DNA from: Chloroflexota bacterium
GTDB taxonomy: Bacteria; Chloroflexota; Anaerolineae; Anaerolineales; Villigracilaceae
NCBI GenBank assembly: GCA_029782225.1
Contig: JAKOVF010000005.1
Location: 76,949 to 112,232 of the forward strand
Direction: 5' to 3'
DNA: 35,284 nt
Under the pieces are notes generated by a model. The model saw only the letters and a list, made by a program, of their open reading frames with translations. It had not been told where the DNA came from and did not search any database. How positions within the stretch are numbered: the stretch's first letter is position 1; the number at the start of each line of letters is the position of its first letter. Positions 7,801 through 15,179 of the stretch are shown one piece after another. The position numbers and the translations under genes were made by a program.

Positions 7801-10800
7801 GCGGCAGCCGGAGCACCGGGGCTATCGTACGTAACCGTAATGTTGTCACCGTTTTGAATGCCGGTGACGATGCCGGTGAAGGCTGTAAACGTTGTGCCGA
7901 ACACCTTGGTCTTATTATCGGGAGTCACTATGAGCGCCCGCTGGGTGACTGTGAGAGTGCCCGTGTTAATGGTGACCGCATAGTTCACCAGGGCACCCGC
8001 CGGATCAAGCAGCGTGGCCGTAATCGGATAGGTCCCCACTGTGGCCGTAGCCGGTGCGCCGGTGCTGGCATAGGTCACGCTGATGGGATCGCCATTCTGA
8101 ACCCCTGTGATGGTGCCGGTGAAGGCGGTAAAGACATCACCGTAGATCTTGGTCTTGTCCGCCGGTGTAACCGTCAGCGCGCGCTGGATGACTGTGAGCG
8201 TGCCGGTGTTCAAAGTGACGTTGTAGTTCGCGAGCACGCCCGCGGGCGCGTTCAGGACAGCCGTGATGGGATAGGCGGCAACCGCCGCTGTGGCAGGTGC
8301 GCCAGCACTATCATAGGTGGCTGTGATGGCTTCACCGTTCTGGATACCTGTGATCGTACCGGTGAAGGCCGTGAAGACATCGCCATACACCTTGGTCTTA
8401 TCGGTCGGTGTGACCACCAGGGCACGCGGGTTGATCGTCAGCGTGCCGTTGACATAGGTAAAGGTGTAGGCATCATCGGCGCCGCCGGAGCAGACAATCG
8501 GGTAGGTGCCCACATTTGTATGAGGGCCAGCTACCGTACAGGTCGGAGGCGTGTCAATGACCGCAGGCGTGTCGCCGGCTGCAAATCCAAAGTAGGTGAA
8601 TGTGAAGGCCGGCTCGGGATCGCCATACGTGATGGTCTTGTTTTCCGCCGTCACCGTCAGGCTGGACGAACCGACCGTCAGTGTCCCTTCGTTCAGGATC
8701 ACATTGTAGTTACCCAATCTGCCGGTGGGGTCATTGAGCGTGGCAACGATGGGGTATGAGCCCACTGCGGCCGATGGCGGAGAACCAGCGCTCGAGTAAT
8801 TCGCAGTAATGTTGTCGTTGTTCTGGATCCCACTGATCGTGCCTGTGAAGGCGAGGAACCAGGTGCCGTATTCCTTGCTCTTGTCATCCGGGGTGACGAT
8901 GAGGTCGCGCAATGTGATCGTCAAGGTGCCGGGGGTCAGCGTAAAGTTGTAATTGCCGATGCGGTTGAGAGGATCGTTCAGGGTAATGGCAACGGCATAG
9001 GTGCCAACCGGAGCAGTGAGCGCGGTGCCCGGGCTGCTGTAGGTGAATGTGATGCCGTCACCAGGCTGAACGCCAGTGACCGTGCCGGTAAGCGTGACCG
9101 GATCGCCGTAGATTTTGGTCAGGTTATCAGCAACGACGGTCAGGTCGCGGCGGGTCACTGTAAGCTTGCCCACGTTCAAAATAACGTTATAGTTTGCCAG
9201 GACAGCAGGGTTAGCATTGACCGTGATGGTTATATCGTAGACTCCAACCGCTGCATTAGCAGGCGCACCGAGACTGTCATAAGTAGCGGTGATATTGTCA
9301 CCGTTCTGGATGCCAACAATCGAACCTGTAAAGTCAGAAGCCAGGAATACATCCCCATAGGTCTTGGTCTGATTATCCGAGGTGATGACCAGGTCCGGCC
9401 GGGTCACGGTCATCGTCCCATTGACGTAGGTAATGGCATAATTGTTCAGGCCAGTACCCACTGCGGCGCTTGGCACAATGGGATAAGGTGAACCCGCGAC
9501 CGTCGCCGTGGCCGACGCGCCGGCGCTGGTGAGGGTTACGCTGGTTACGGTATCGCTGTTAGTCAAGCCGTTGATCGTGAATTCTGTTCCATCGAAGGTA
9601 AAGGCCGTTCCGTAGGGATTGGTCTGGTTATTGGCGGTGATCGTCAGCGCCTTCTGCGTGACGGTCAGTGCGGCAGCCGGAGCAGGGTCGATCGTGACAA
9701 TGTAGTTGCCGAGCTTGCCACCCGGGTCATTCAAAGTAACCGTGATCGGATACGTGCCGACGAGCGCTGCTGCCGGTGCCCCCGCACTGTCGTATACCGG
9801 TGTAATGTTATCGCCGGCGCGGAGTCCGGTGAATGTGCCCGTATAAGCCGTAAACACGCTGCCATAGACTTTGCTCTGGCTATCCGGGTCGAAGGTCAGC
9901 GCCCGTTGATTGACATCCATCGTGCCATTGTTGTAGACGATAGTGTAGTTGCCCAACCCCACGCCGACCGCATTGCTGGGCACAATCGCATAGGTGCCCA
10001 CATCCGCCGCAGACGGTGCGCCAGCGCTGGTCAGTGTGACGCTACTCACGCTGTCGCCCGGCTGCAAACCGGCGACGGTGAACTCCGTCCCGAGGAAGGT
10101 GAACACGTCGCCGTAAGTCTTGGTCTGGTTGTTGGCCGAGATGGTAATGACGTTATTGCCAACAGTCATCGTCCCATTGACATAGGTGATCGCGTAGTTC
10201 GCAAGGCCGGTCCCCACTGCATTGGTCGGCACAATGGGATATGTCCCCACAGGAGCCGTGGTCGGCGCGCCGGCGCTGGTCAGTGTTACGCTTGTTACGG
10301 TATCGTTGAAGATCAGGCCGGTGGCGGTGAATTCGTTTCCGGTAAACGTGAACAGCGCTCCATATAATTTGCCCTGGTTATCCGCTGTGATGGTCAGTGC
10401 CTTTTGAGCGACCGTTAATGTACCAGCTACATAGTTGAAGGTGTAATGGTCATCCGCCGCGCCCGAGCACGCGATCGGGTACGTACCAAAATTGATATGC
10501 GGAGTGGTGGGGACGTCGCAGGTCGGCGGCGTATTGATCACGGCCGCCGTATCGCCCAGCAGGAATCCGCTGTAGGTAAATGTGAAGACCGGGTCGGCAT
10601 CGCCATAGGTGATCGTCTGATTGTTGGCGGTCACCGTTAGCGTAGCCTGATTTACCACCTGGTTCACTTCGTTGGAGGTGCTGGTGGCGTACGTGTTATC
10701 GCCCAGGTACACTGCCGTGATGGGATGCGTCCCAACTACGAGTGCATTGGTTGTGAAGGTCGCCACACCCCCGGTCAAGGTGCCGGTGCCCAGTACGGTG

Positions 10801-12959
10801 GCGCCATCCAGGAATCTGACGGTGCCGCTGATCGTGCCGGGCGTCCCGGATGTGACGGTCGCGGTGAAGGTGACGTTCTCTCCATAAATGGAAGGATTGT
10901 TATCGGAGGTCAGCGCGGTGGTCGTGGCCCGCCGCACGTTCTGGACATAGGGATTCGTTGAATTATTGCTGGCTGCATAATTGTCATTACTATTGACAAA
11001 GCGTGCCGAGATGTTGTGTGAGCCAAATGTCAGCGTGCTGATAGTGAAAGTGGCCACGCCATTGACCAGCGTTGTGGATGCACCTATCTGTGTGGAACCG
11101 TCCCACAGAGTCACTGAGCCAGGCGGAATACCAAGTCCCGGTGGGGTCGGCGAGACCGTAACCGTGAATGTTACCGTCTGGCCTTCTGAGGAGGGGTTGA
11201 CATCAGAAGTGATGGCAATTTGCGTAGGGGCTGGCATTATTGTATGGTAGACCGTTTCCGAGTCAGTGGAGAAGTTGTCACCCCCCAGATAAGCAATCGT
11301 CAGAGTATGCGGAGTCGGTGCACCAAGCAAAGTTGTCACATTCAAAAAAGTGAGTGGATTGTTATTGATAGTGATGTAACCCACGCCTGAGGCATCCAGA
11401 GTAGCCAAAATGTTCTGGCCCGGATTGCCTCCTGTTAATCTCACATCCCCGGTTGGAATGCCCCCGGCCGATGTGACGGTCACAATAAAGGTCATAGGGT
11501 GACTGTAGGTAGACTGGCTGGGGTTGAAAGCACTATGAGGTGATGGCTCTACCGTGACGGTGACGCCAGCCTTGCCAGCCGTAACAGTATCCGATACAGA
11601 CACTGGGTTGTAATCTGCATTTCCAGCCTGTGTTGCAGTCAAGTTACAAGCGAGCGAACTGCTGGTCATGGTGACCACATTTCCTGCGATCGTACATCCA
11701 CCTGAAACTGTGACCGTAACAGGTAATCCGGAAGATGCCGTTGGGTTTACAGTAAAGGATGTTCCATACTGAGCCGAGCCTGGCGGATTGAAATTGCTGA
11801 TGGTCTGGGTGTGCTTGACAACCCTCAGCGTGAAGTTTTGAGTGGCATCCGGGTTGACCCCGTTGCTGGCCGTGATGACAAACGGGTAATCAACATAGGG
11901 TGTGCCTGCCGGGCCAGATGTGCCGGAGGCCGGCGTTCCGGTCAGGGCACCAGCAGGAGTCAGATTGATGCCGGCCGGCAATGGGCCCGCGGTTGTAAAT
12001 GTCGAGGGCGGATTGCCGCTGGCAAGGACAGTGAAGTTGCCGGCATTAAGCACCGTAAAAGTGGTGTTATCGGCGCTGATGATCGATGGCGGCCCGTATA
12101 CGTTCTGCACAAGTGCAGTAGAGGTGCTTCCACCATAATTGGAATCTCCGCTGTAAACAGCCGTGATATTGTGTGAACCAACAGCCAGCGTAGTGGTGCT
12201 GAAAGTAGCAACACCGCCCGCCACTGCCACTGCAGGGCTGATCGGAACTGCGCCATCGCGGAAGGTGACTGTGCCGGTTGCTGCAGCGGGCGCAACGGTA
12301 GCCGTAAATGTTACGGAATCGCCAAAGTTCGAGGGATTCAAGGAAGATGCAACCGTAGTCGTGGTGGGAGGCAGGGTGTAGGTAACGGTTATCTGGATGT
12401 AGTCAACGGATGCGGTTCTATTATTTGCGCTAGTAACCGATAAGGCCACGCCAAAGTTGGCAGCATTGATCTCTGCCGGTGTCCATGTGGTACCCCACAA
12501 GTTTGCAGTGCCGCCGTAATTGGCTGCCGCCTCAGCACCAGGCCAATCTGTTCCATTAGCTGCAAGGTTGCTGCCACTAATGACGCCGCCCTTAACTAAA
12601 CTGACCACACTATCTCTGACATCACTGCCAAGACCAGTGCTACCATAGCGTCCAATCGTCACCTGGATTCCATTAATAGTTGCAGCAGCTGGAATTAGAA
12701 AACCGTAATTCGTTGCCTGCAAATATTCGCTGGTTGTGTTATTCACAGCCACTGTTGCATATTGGTTGTTATTGGAAATAACATTCCCAGGGTTTGTCCA
12801 GTTGATTGTTCCAGGCCCATTTACATTAGCACCTGTCCCAGCATCACCGGGTCCGCTGGTAGCCGCATATGCAGCCCTTACCGGTAGTGCGGTGAACACA
12901 AGCATGACAAGTACAAGAGCCACGAAAGCCTTGTAGGAAAAAGACGATATGGATTTCAT
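4845..12959 (-). CDS. Giant exported MBG-repeat surface protein with C-terminal sortase domain
   Basis: A 2704-residue protein. Order: signal peptide (residues 1-33, ending AAYA); an N-terminal beta-rich domain (about 34-195); Ig-like repeats of the VTFTATV...GTVTFRDG type to about residue 770; 16 MBG repeats of about 82 residues (about 770-2077), each opening with a pattern like LTVTADNQTKTYGD; two repeats containing HYNQAGNA; a Ca-adhesin-like segment (STAPTVTANQDAA...) and an SbsA-like Ig segment; a Gly-rich linker; LIPVTG at 2532-2537; and a sortase domain (about 2565-2704). That domain has His2613 in VLTGHV, Cys2677 in LVTCEN and an Arg at 2690 or 2691. It has no C-terminal membrane anchor of the usual cell-wall-sorting kind. 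The likely role, inferred, is a long surface fibre or adhesin carrying its own transpeptidase. A promoter lies at 13143-13170, and GGTGAGG precedes the ATG. Confidence 0.85.
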   Translation of the reverse strand: MKSISSFSYKAFVALVLVMLVFTALPVRAAYAATSGPGDAGTGANVNGPGTINWTNPGNVISNNNQYATVAVNNTTSEYLQATNYGFLIPAAATINGIQVTIGRYGSTGLGSDVRDSVVSLVKGGVISGSNLAANGTDWPGAEAAANYGGTANLWGTTWTPAEINAANFGVALSVTSANNRTASVDYIQITVTYTLPPTTTTVASSLNPSNFGDSVTFTATVAPAAATGTVTFRDGAVPISPAVAVAGGVATFSTTTLAVGSHNITAVYSGDSNYGGSTSTALVQNVYGPPSIISADNTTFTVLNAGNFTVLASGNPPSTFTTAGPLPAGINLTPAGALTGTPASGTSGPAGTPYVDYPFVITASNGVNPDATQNFTLRVVKHTQTISNFNPPGSAQYGTSFTVNPTASSGLPVTVTVSGGCTIAGNVVTMTSSSLACNLTATQAGNADYNPVSVSDTVTAGKAGVTVTVEPSPHSAFNPSQSTYSHPMTFIVTVTSAGGIPTGDVRLTGGNPGQNILATLDASGVGYITINNNPLTFLNVTTLLGAPTPHTLTIAYLGGDNFSTDSETVYHTIMPAPTQIAITSDVNPSSEGQTVTFTVTVSPTPPGLGIPPGSVTLWDGSTQIGASTTLVNGVATFTISTLTFGSHNISARFVNSNDNYAASNNSTNPYVQNVRRATTTALTSDNNPSIYGENVTFTATVTSGTPGTISGTVRFLDGATVLGTGTLTGGVATFTTNALVVGTHPITAVYLGDNTYATSTSNEVNQVVNQATLTVTANNQTITYGDADPVFTFTYSGFLLGDTAAVINTPPTCDVPTTPHINFGTYPIACSGAADDHYTFNYVAGTLTVAQKALTITADNQGKLYGALFTFTGNEFTATGLIFNDTVTSVTLTSAGAPTTAPVGTYPIVPTNAVGTGLANYAITYVNGTMTVGNNVITISANNQTKTYGDVFTFLGTEFTVAGLQPGDSVSSVTLTSAGAPSAADVGTYAIVPSNAVGVGLGNYTIVYNNGTMDVNQRALTFDPDSQSKVYGSVFTAYTGTFTGLRAGDNITPVYDSAGAPAAALVGTYPITVTLNDPGGKLGNYIVTIDPAPAAALTVTQKALTITANNQTNPYGTAFTFDGTEFTINGLTNSDTVTSVTLTSAGASATATVAGSPYPIVPSAAVGTGLNNYAITYVNGTMTVTRPDLVITSDNQTKTYGDVFLASDFTGSIVGIQNGDNITATYDSLGAPANAAVGVYDITITVNANPAVLANYNVILNVGKLTVTRRDLTVVADNLTKIYGDPVTLTGTVTGVQPGDGITFTYSSPGTALTAPVGTYAVAITLNDPLNRIGNYNFTLTPGTLTITLRDLIVTPDDKSKEYGTWFLAFTGTISGIQNNDNITANYSSAGSPPSAAVGSYPIVATLNDPTGRLGNYNVILNEGTLTVGSSSLTVTAENKTITYGDPEPAFTFTYFGFAAGDTPAVIDTPPTCTVAGPHTNVGTYPIVCSGGADDAYTFTYVNGTLTINPRALVVTPTDKTKVYGDVFTAFTGTITGIQNGEAITATYDSAGAPATAAVAAYPITAVLNAPAGVLANYNVTLNTGTLTVIQRALTVTPADKTKIYGDVFTAFTGTITGVQNGDPISVTYASTGAPATATVGTYPITATLLDPAGALVNYAVTINTGTLTVTQRALIVTPDNKTKVFGTTFTAFTGIVTGIQNGDNITVTYDSPGAPAAAPVGTYPITATLNDPGGLLTNYTVTLNQGTLSVGLTILTVTAENKVITYGDPDPAFTFTYSGFIGGDTPAVLDTLPSCQVSVPHNNVGTFPIVCAGGVDNNYVFSYIPGTLTVTPRTLIVTPDNKSKVFGDVFTAFTGTVTGIQGGDNIVPVYASTGAPANAAIGTYPITVTLNDPAGRLGNYTVTLNTGTLTVAQRVLTVTPTDASKIYGNVFTAFTGTITGIQNGDAITATYASTGSPATAIVGTYPITATLNAPAGVLANYAVTNNTGTLTVTQRDLVIQAADKTKIFGTVFTAFTGSIVGIQNGDNITVTYNSTGAPAGAAVGTYPITATLNDPAGMLPNYNVSIGTATLTVTLASQTITITTPAPGDAANGASFTVAAVASSGLSVTYTATGACTNVGDTFTITAPTGTCIVHYNQAGNANFGPAPELTENVLALPNGQTITVTTSAPTVATFGNSFDVAATASSGLTVSISVSGVCTTVDHGDGTATITIVSSNGTCITHYNQAGNALYASAPQVNETTTVDSTAPTVTANQDAAQADPTNASPINFTVVFSETVNGFDDTDVVIGGTAGATTAVVTGAGPTYNVAVSGMTIDGTVTVSIPAGAATDIAGNASFASSSTDNTVTYFDASGPSVLLVNTIPAHADNALTESEEIGIQLTQLSVKFNQDVYNPAGDSDAHDVTNASNFILVRDLGDTPDFQTVSCKAGAVTPADTQITILGVTYDTATFTATFTINGGLPVSNGTYRLFVCGTTSIVDPLDNTLALVGNGGPATDFTRSFNVNIQGGAGGNGGEDGSGGDNRLTTGGSLIPVTGFAPGVVTKLPAQPEKLAYTDLSGLRLDIPSLSVNIPIVGVKRTQTGWDLTWLENNAGYLEGSAYPTWRGNTVLTGHVLDAMNVPGPFAYLNELRSGDVIYIHADGWTYVYRVEETMLVSPYRMDTVFQHEDYDWLTLVTCENFSKRVARYTSRRVVRAVLVSVITDK
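5349..5366 (-). other. Internal LIPVTG sorting-type motif in the giant protein
   Basis: Residues 2532-2537 of the giant protein read LIPVTG, followed by FAPG. It resembles the LPxTG/IPxTG pentapeptides cut by sortases. It sits directly after a Gly/Asp-rich linker and about 30 residues before the start of the fused sortase domain, not in front of a membrane anchor. Confidence 0.6.
6730..10650 (-). repeat. Coding repeat array: 16 MBG repeats
   Basis: Sixteen in-frame units of about 245 bases encode MBG domains. Three are of the longer type that contain a Cys pair (TC near the middle and C-S/A-G-G/A later); the other thirteen are short. Units are clearly homologous but diverged, for example KTYGDVF, KVYGDVF, KIYGDVF, KVFGTTF. 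DNA identity between neighbouring short units is high in places around GTAFTGTITGIQNGD-type segments. Confidence 0.8.
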
Positions 12960-13142
12960 AGGACCTCACCTGAACTTGATGATTGGTATTTATGGCGGCG
13001 CGAAACAGGACCTGGCTTCTCAAACCCACTTAGGCTATAAAGAAAATCTGAATACCGATAACAATCAATCGCCTGAACATCCAATCCGCCCATTTCTGTT
13101 AGGTGGATGTTAGGTGTCATTACAAATTTGTAAGTTCTATTA

Positions 13143-13170
13143 ATGTTACTCTCATTAATTGGATTGTCAA
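13143..13170 (-). promoter_or_regulatory. Promoter of the giant surface protein gene
   Basis: On the minus strand a consensus TTGACA (13165-13170) is followed after 16 bases by TAACAT (13143-13148). Transcription would begin near 13136, giving a leader of about 175 bases. The leader contains a possible AACATCC/GGATGTT hairpin. No c-di-GMP aptamer is visible in it. Confidence 0.55.
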
Positions 13171-13243
13171 TAGGGAGATTTTGTATATTTTTACCCGTGT
13201 AATTAATCATATTCTAATAAATTTGGTGAAATTTATCTAGGCC

Positions 13244-13314
13244 ACATGCTTATCGGGTCCAAACGGACAGCTTTGCAGCCGATAGGTCATTTCGGAAGCA
13301 TGTCCCGCGACATG
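13244..13314. other. Structured intergenic element with two alternative hairpins
   Basis: The stretch 12960-13426 has no gene. Besides the promoter it holds this dyad: ACATGCTT (13244-13251) with AAGCATGT (13296-13303), an inner TATCGG/CCGATA stem and a GTCC/GGAC hairpin. The right arm can instead form CATGTC (13299-13304) with GACATG (13309-13314), which excludes the first. It could be a regulatory RNA structure or a protein-binding site. It matches no class I recognise. Confidence 0.4.
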
Positions 13315-13411
13315 AGAATCAGGTTCCACCCGATCGCGATGATCTGTTGAAGATATGTAATAGGCATATTAGAGTTCGCGATCATCATTCATCCAGACAG
13401 GCAGGGTTGGA

Positions 13412-13417
13412 TATAAT
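13412..13417 (+). promoter_or_regulatory. -10 element of the exonuclease gene
   Basis: A perfect TATAAT lies only 9 bases before the ATG at 13427, with no Shine-Dalgarno sequence between them. The transcript would have almost no leader. No clear -35 hexamer is visible. Confidence 0.5.
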
Positions 13418-13426
13418 GCCAGTGAA

Positions 13427-14671
13427 ATGGCGCAGCATAAAACATCGATTGCGGACAAACTCAAACAGTTCGGCAACCTCAGGGACAACATCACCACGGC
13501 AAAGGATCTTCCCGCCCCGAAACCTGTTGACCGTTATGAAATCGATTCGGTGGTGGCTGGAGCATTTTGCCCCACTCCTCTGGGAGATGTATTTGTCGCG
13601 GAACAAAGGTATGCGCAGGATTATCGTCACGGCGAAAGCCTGCTCATACCTTTGCCATTTCCTCTGCTCGCGCAGTGGACAGCCGACACGCGCCTGACAG
13701 ACCTCAACCTTGAAAAATATGCCTTCCTCGACACTGAGACTTCCGGCCTGGCCGGCGGCACAGGGACGTATGCTTTCCTTGTCGGTGTGGGCCGCTTCGT
13801 GCAGGGACAATTCCTCCTGCAGCAATTCTTCATGCGTGACCCGGCCGAGGAGCCTGCATTGCTGGAAGGACTGGCGCGTTTCCTTGCTCCATGCGAAGCG
13901 CTTATCACCTTCAACGGAAAGGCCTTCGACGCGCCTTTGCTCGTCACGCGTTATTCGTTACATCGTATCCCTCTTCCTTTTAAAGGTTACGCACACCTCG
14001 ATCTTCTGCCGCTTGCGCGCCGGCTCTGGCGTGATCGGCTCCCTTCGCGCGCTTTGAAGTACCTCGAGGAACATATCCTCGGCCTCACGCGCGCCACAGA
14101 GGAAGTGCCTGGCTACGAAATCCCCTGGCTTTATTTTGACTATCTTCGTACCGGTGATGCACGTCCGCTGCACGGCGTCTTTTATCACAACGCCATGGAT
14201 GTGGTCGCGATGGCGGCACTGCTTGCACACATCAGCGATATGCTGGCGAATCCCTATGATGGCCGCGTTCAGCATGGACTGGATTTCATTGCCCTGGGCA
14301 AACTCTTTGAGGAACTGGGTCACTGGGACGAGGCGGCGCGGTTATATGAGCGGGGAGTCGAAACCGGTTTAACGGAAGCAGATTTCGGCGTCGCGGTGAG
14401 GCGCTTGTCCATCCTGCAAAAGAAGCGCGGCGATATCGATCAGGCACTGCGCCTATGGCAGGAGGCCGCGGAGCGAGGCCACGTGTATGCTCACATCGAA
14501 CTGGCGAAATATTACGAACACCAGTTGCGCGATATCAAATCCGCCATCAAATGGACCAGGTCCGCGCGCAAACATATCGAGCGGATGGAAATTCCTGTCT
14601 ATGAACGCAAGCACTGGCTGTTAGAGATCGAACATCGTCTGGCGCGGCTGGAACGCAAAGCCGGTATATAA
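13427..14671 (+). CDS. RNase H-like / DnaQ-fold exonuclease (YprB type) with helical-repeat tail
   Basis: A 414-residue protein. Residues about 100-270 form a 3'-5' exonuclease fold of the YprB group. FLDTETSGLAGGTGTYAF gives the first acidic motif (DxE), ITFNGKAFDAPLL the second, and YHNAMDVVAM the last, with the catalytic Asp. The tail after residue 280 has short helical repeats (DEAARLYERGVE, DQALRLWQEAAERG, VYAHIELAKYYEH) like TPR or Sel1 units, which may hold a partner. The substrate is unknown; in this fold it could be DNA or RNA. The gene begins just after a -10 element, and a STAS gene follows 27 bases downstream, so they are probably co-transcribed. Confidence 0.75.
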   Translation: MAQHKTSIADKLKQFGNLRDNITTAKDLPAPKPVDRYEIDSVVAGAFCPTPLGDVFVAEQRYAQDYRHGESLLIPLPFPLLAQWTADTRLTDLNLEKYAFLDTETSGLAGGTGTYAFLVGVGRFVQGQFLLQQFFMRDPAEEPALLEGLARFLAPCEALITFNGKAFDAPLLVTRYSLHRIPLPFKGYAHLDLLPLARRLWRDRLPSRALKYLEEHILGLTRATEEVPGYEIPWLYFDYLRTGDARPLHGVFYHNAMDVVAMAALLAHISDMLANPYDGRVQHGLDFIALGKLFEELGHWDEAARLYERGVETGLTEADFGVAVRRLSILQKKRGDIDQALRLWQEAAERGHVYAHIELAKYYEHQLRDIKSAIKWTRSARKHIERMEIPVYERKHWLLEIEHRLARLERKAGI

Positions 14672-14698
14672 TGGGGGAAGACAACCGGAGGAGCAAAT

Positions 14699-15109
14699 AT
14701 GGAAATTACTGTTACGCAGGAACAGGGGCGCGTCCCCGTGGCCGTGATCGGCCTGATGGGCCAGCTGGATGGGCAAAACTTTCATGAGCTGATCGCCAAA
14801 GCACGCGGGCTTTATCAGGCGGGGACAAAGGATATTTTGCTTGACTTCAGCAATCTTACGTATATTTCCAGCGCCGGATTGGTCGCTCTGCATACCATCG
14901 CTCTGATGCTGCGCGGCGAACAGCTGCCGGACCCCGAGCAGGGCTGGGCTGCCCTCAAATCCATGGACCGGACTCGGGATGTTGGAATCCAGGAGCATAT
15001 CAAGCTGCTGAACCCGCGGCCGGAGATCACGAGTGTGCTGGAGATGGTCGGGTTTACACAATTCTTTTCGGTATTTTCAGATTTACAGCAGGCAGTCCAA
15101 TCCTTTTAG
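14699..15109 (+). CDS. STAS-domain protein (anti-sigma factor antagonist-like)
   Basis: A 136-residue single-domain protein preceded by GGAGGAG. The segment ILLDFSNLTYISSAGLVAL (about residues 46-64) is the STAS signature. Ser58 aligns with the phosphorylated serine of SpoIIAA-type anti-anti-sigma factors. An insert at about residues 72-105 between the last strand and helix is longer than in SpoIIAA. Such proteins switch partners between a kinase/anti-sigma factor and other targets. No kinase or sigma factor is adjacent, so the pathway cannot be named. A terminator follows at 15127. Confidence 0.8.
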   Translation: MEITVTQEQGRVPVAVIGLMGQLDGQNFHELIAKARGLYQAGTKDILLDFSNLTYISSAGLVALHTIALMLRGEQLPDPEQGWAALKSMDRTRDVGIQEHIKLLNPRPEITSVLEMVGFTQFFSVFSDLQQAVQSF

Positions 15110-15126
15110 AACGACCTTATGAACCC

Positions 15127-15168
15127 AACAACGATGCAGCTACTTCCTGCATCGTTGTTTCTTATTGT
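15127..15168 (+). terminator. Intrinsic terminator after the STAS gene
   Basis: The stem ACAACGATGCAG (15128-15139) / CTGCATCGTTGT (15147-15158) is a perfect 12 bp and is followed by TTCTTATT. The next gene starts at 15180 with AAGGAG in front of it, so it either has its own start or relies on readthrough. Confidence 0.75.
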
Positions 15169-15179
15169 AAGGAGTCCAG

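Noticed and set aside
7551..8759. A 402-residue open frame on the plus strand
   Set aside because: It is antisense to the MBG repeats. Its regular Gly/Arg-rich repeats mirror the repeat structure of the real gene, and it has no ribosome binding site or recognisable domain.
4845..12959. Possibility that the giant frame is an assembly artefact of repeats
   Set aside because: The frame is uninterrupted, units are diverged rather than identical, and signal peptide, linker and sortase domain are in one frame. Repeat number could still be wrong.
12960..13136. A third c-di-GMP aptamer in the leader of the giant gene
   Set aside because: The leader lacks the GEMM-I core. A GCTGCAAAGC on the minus strand near 13270-13280 resembles it only slightly and lies upstream of the promoter.
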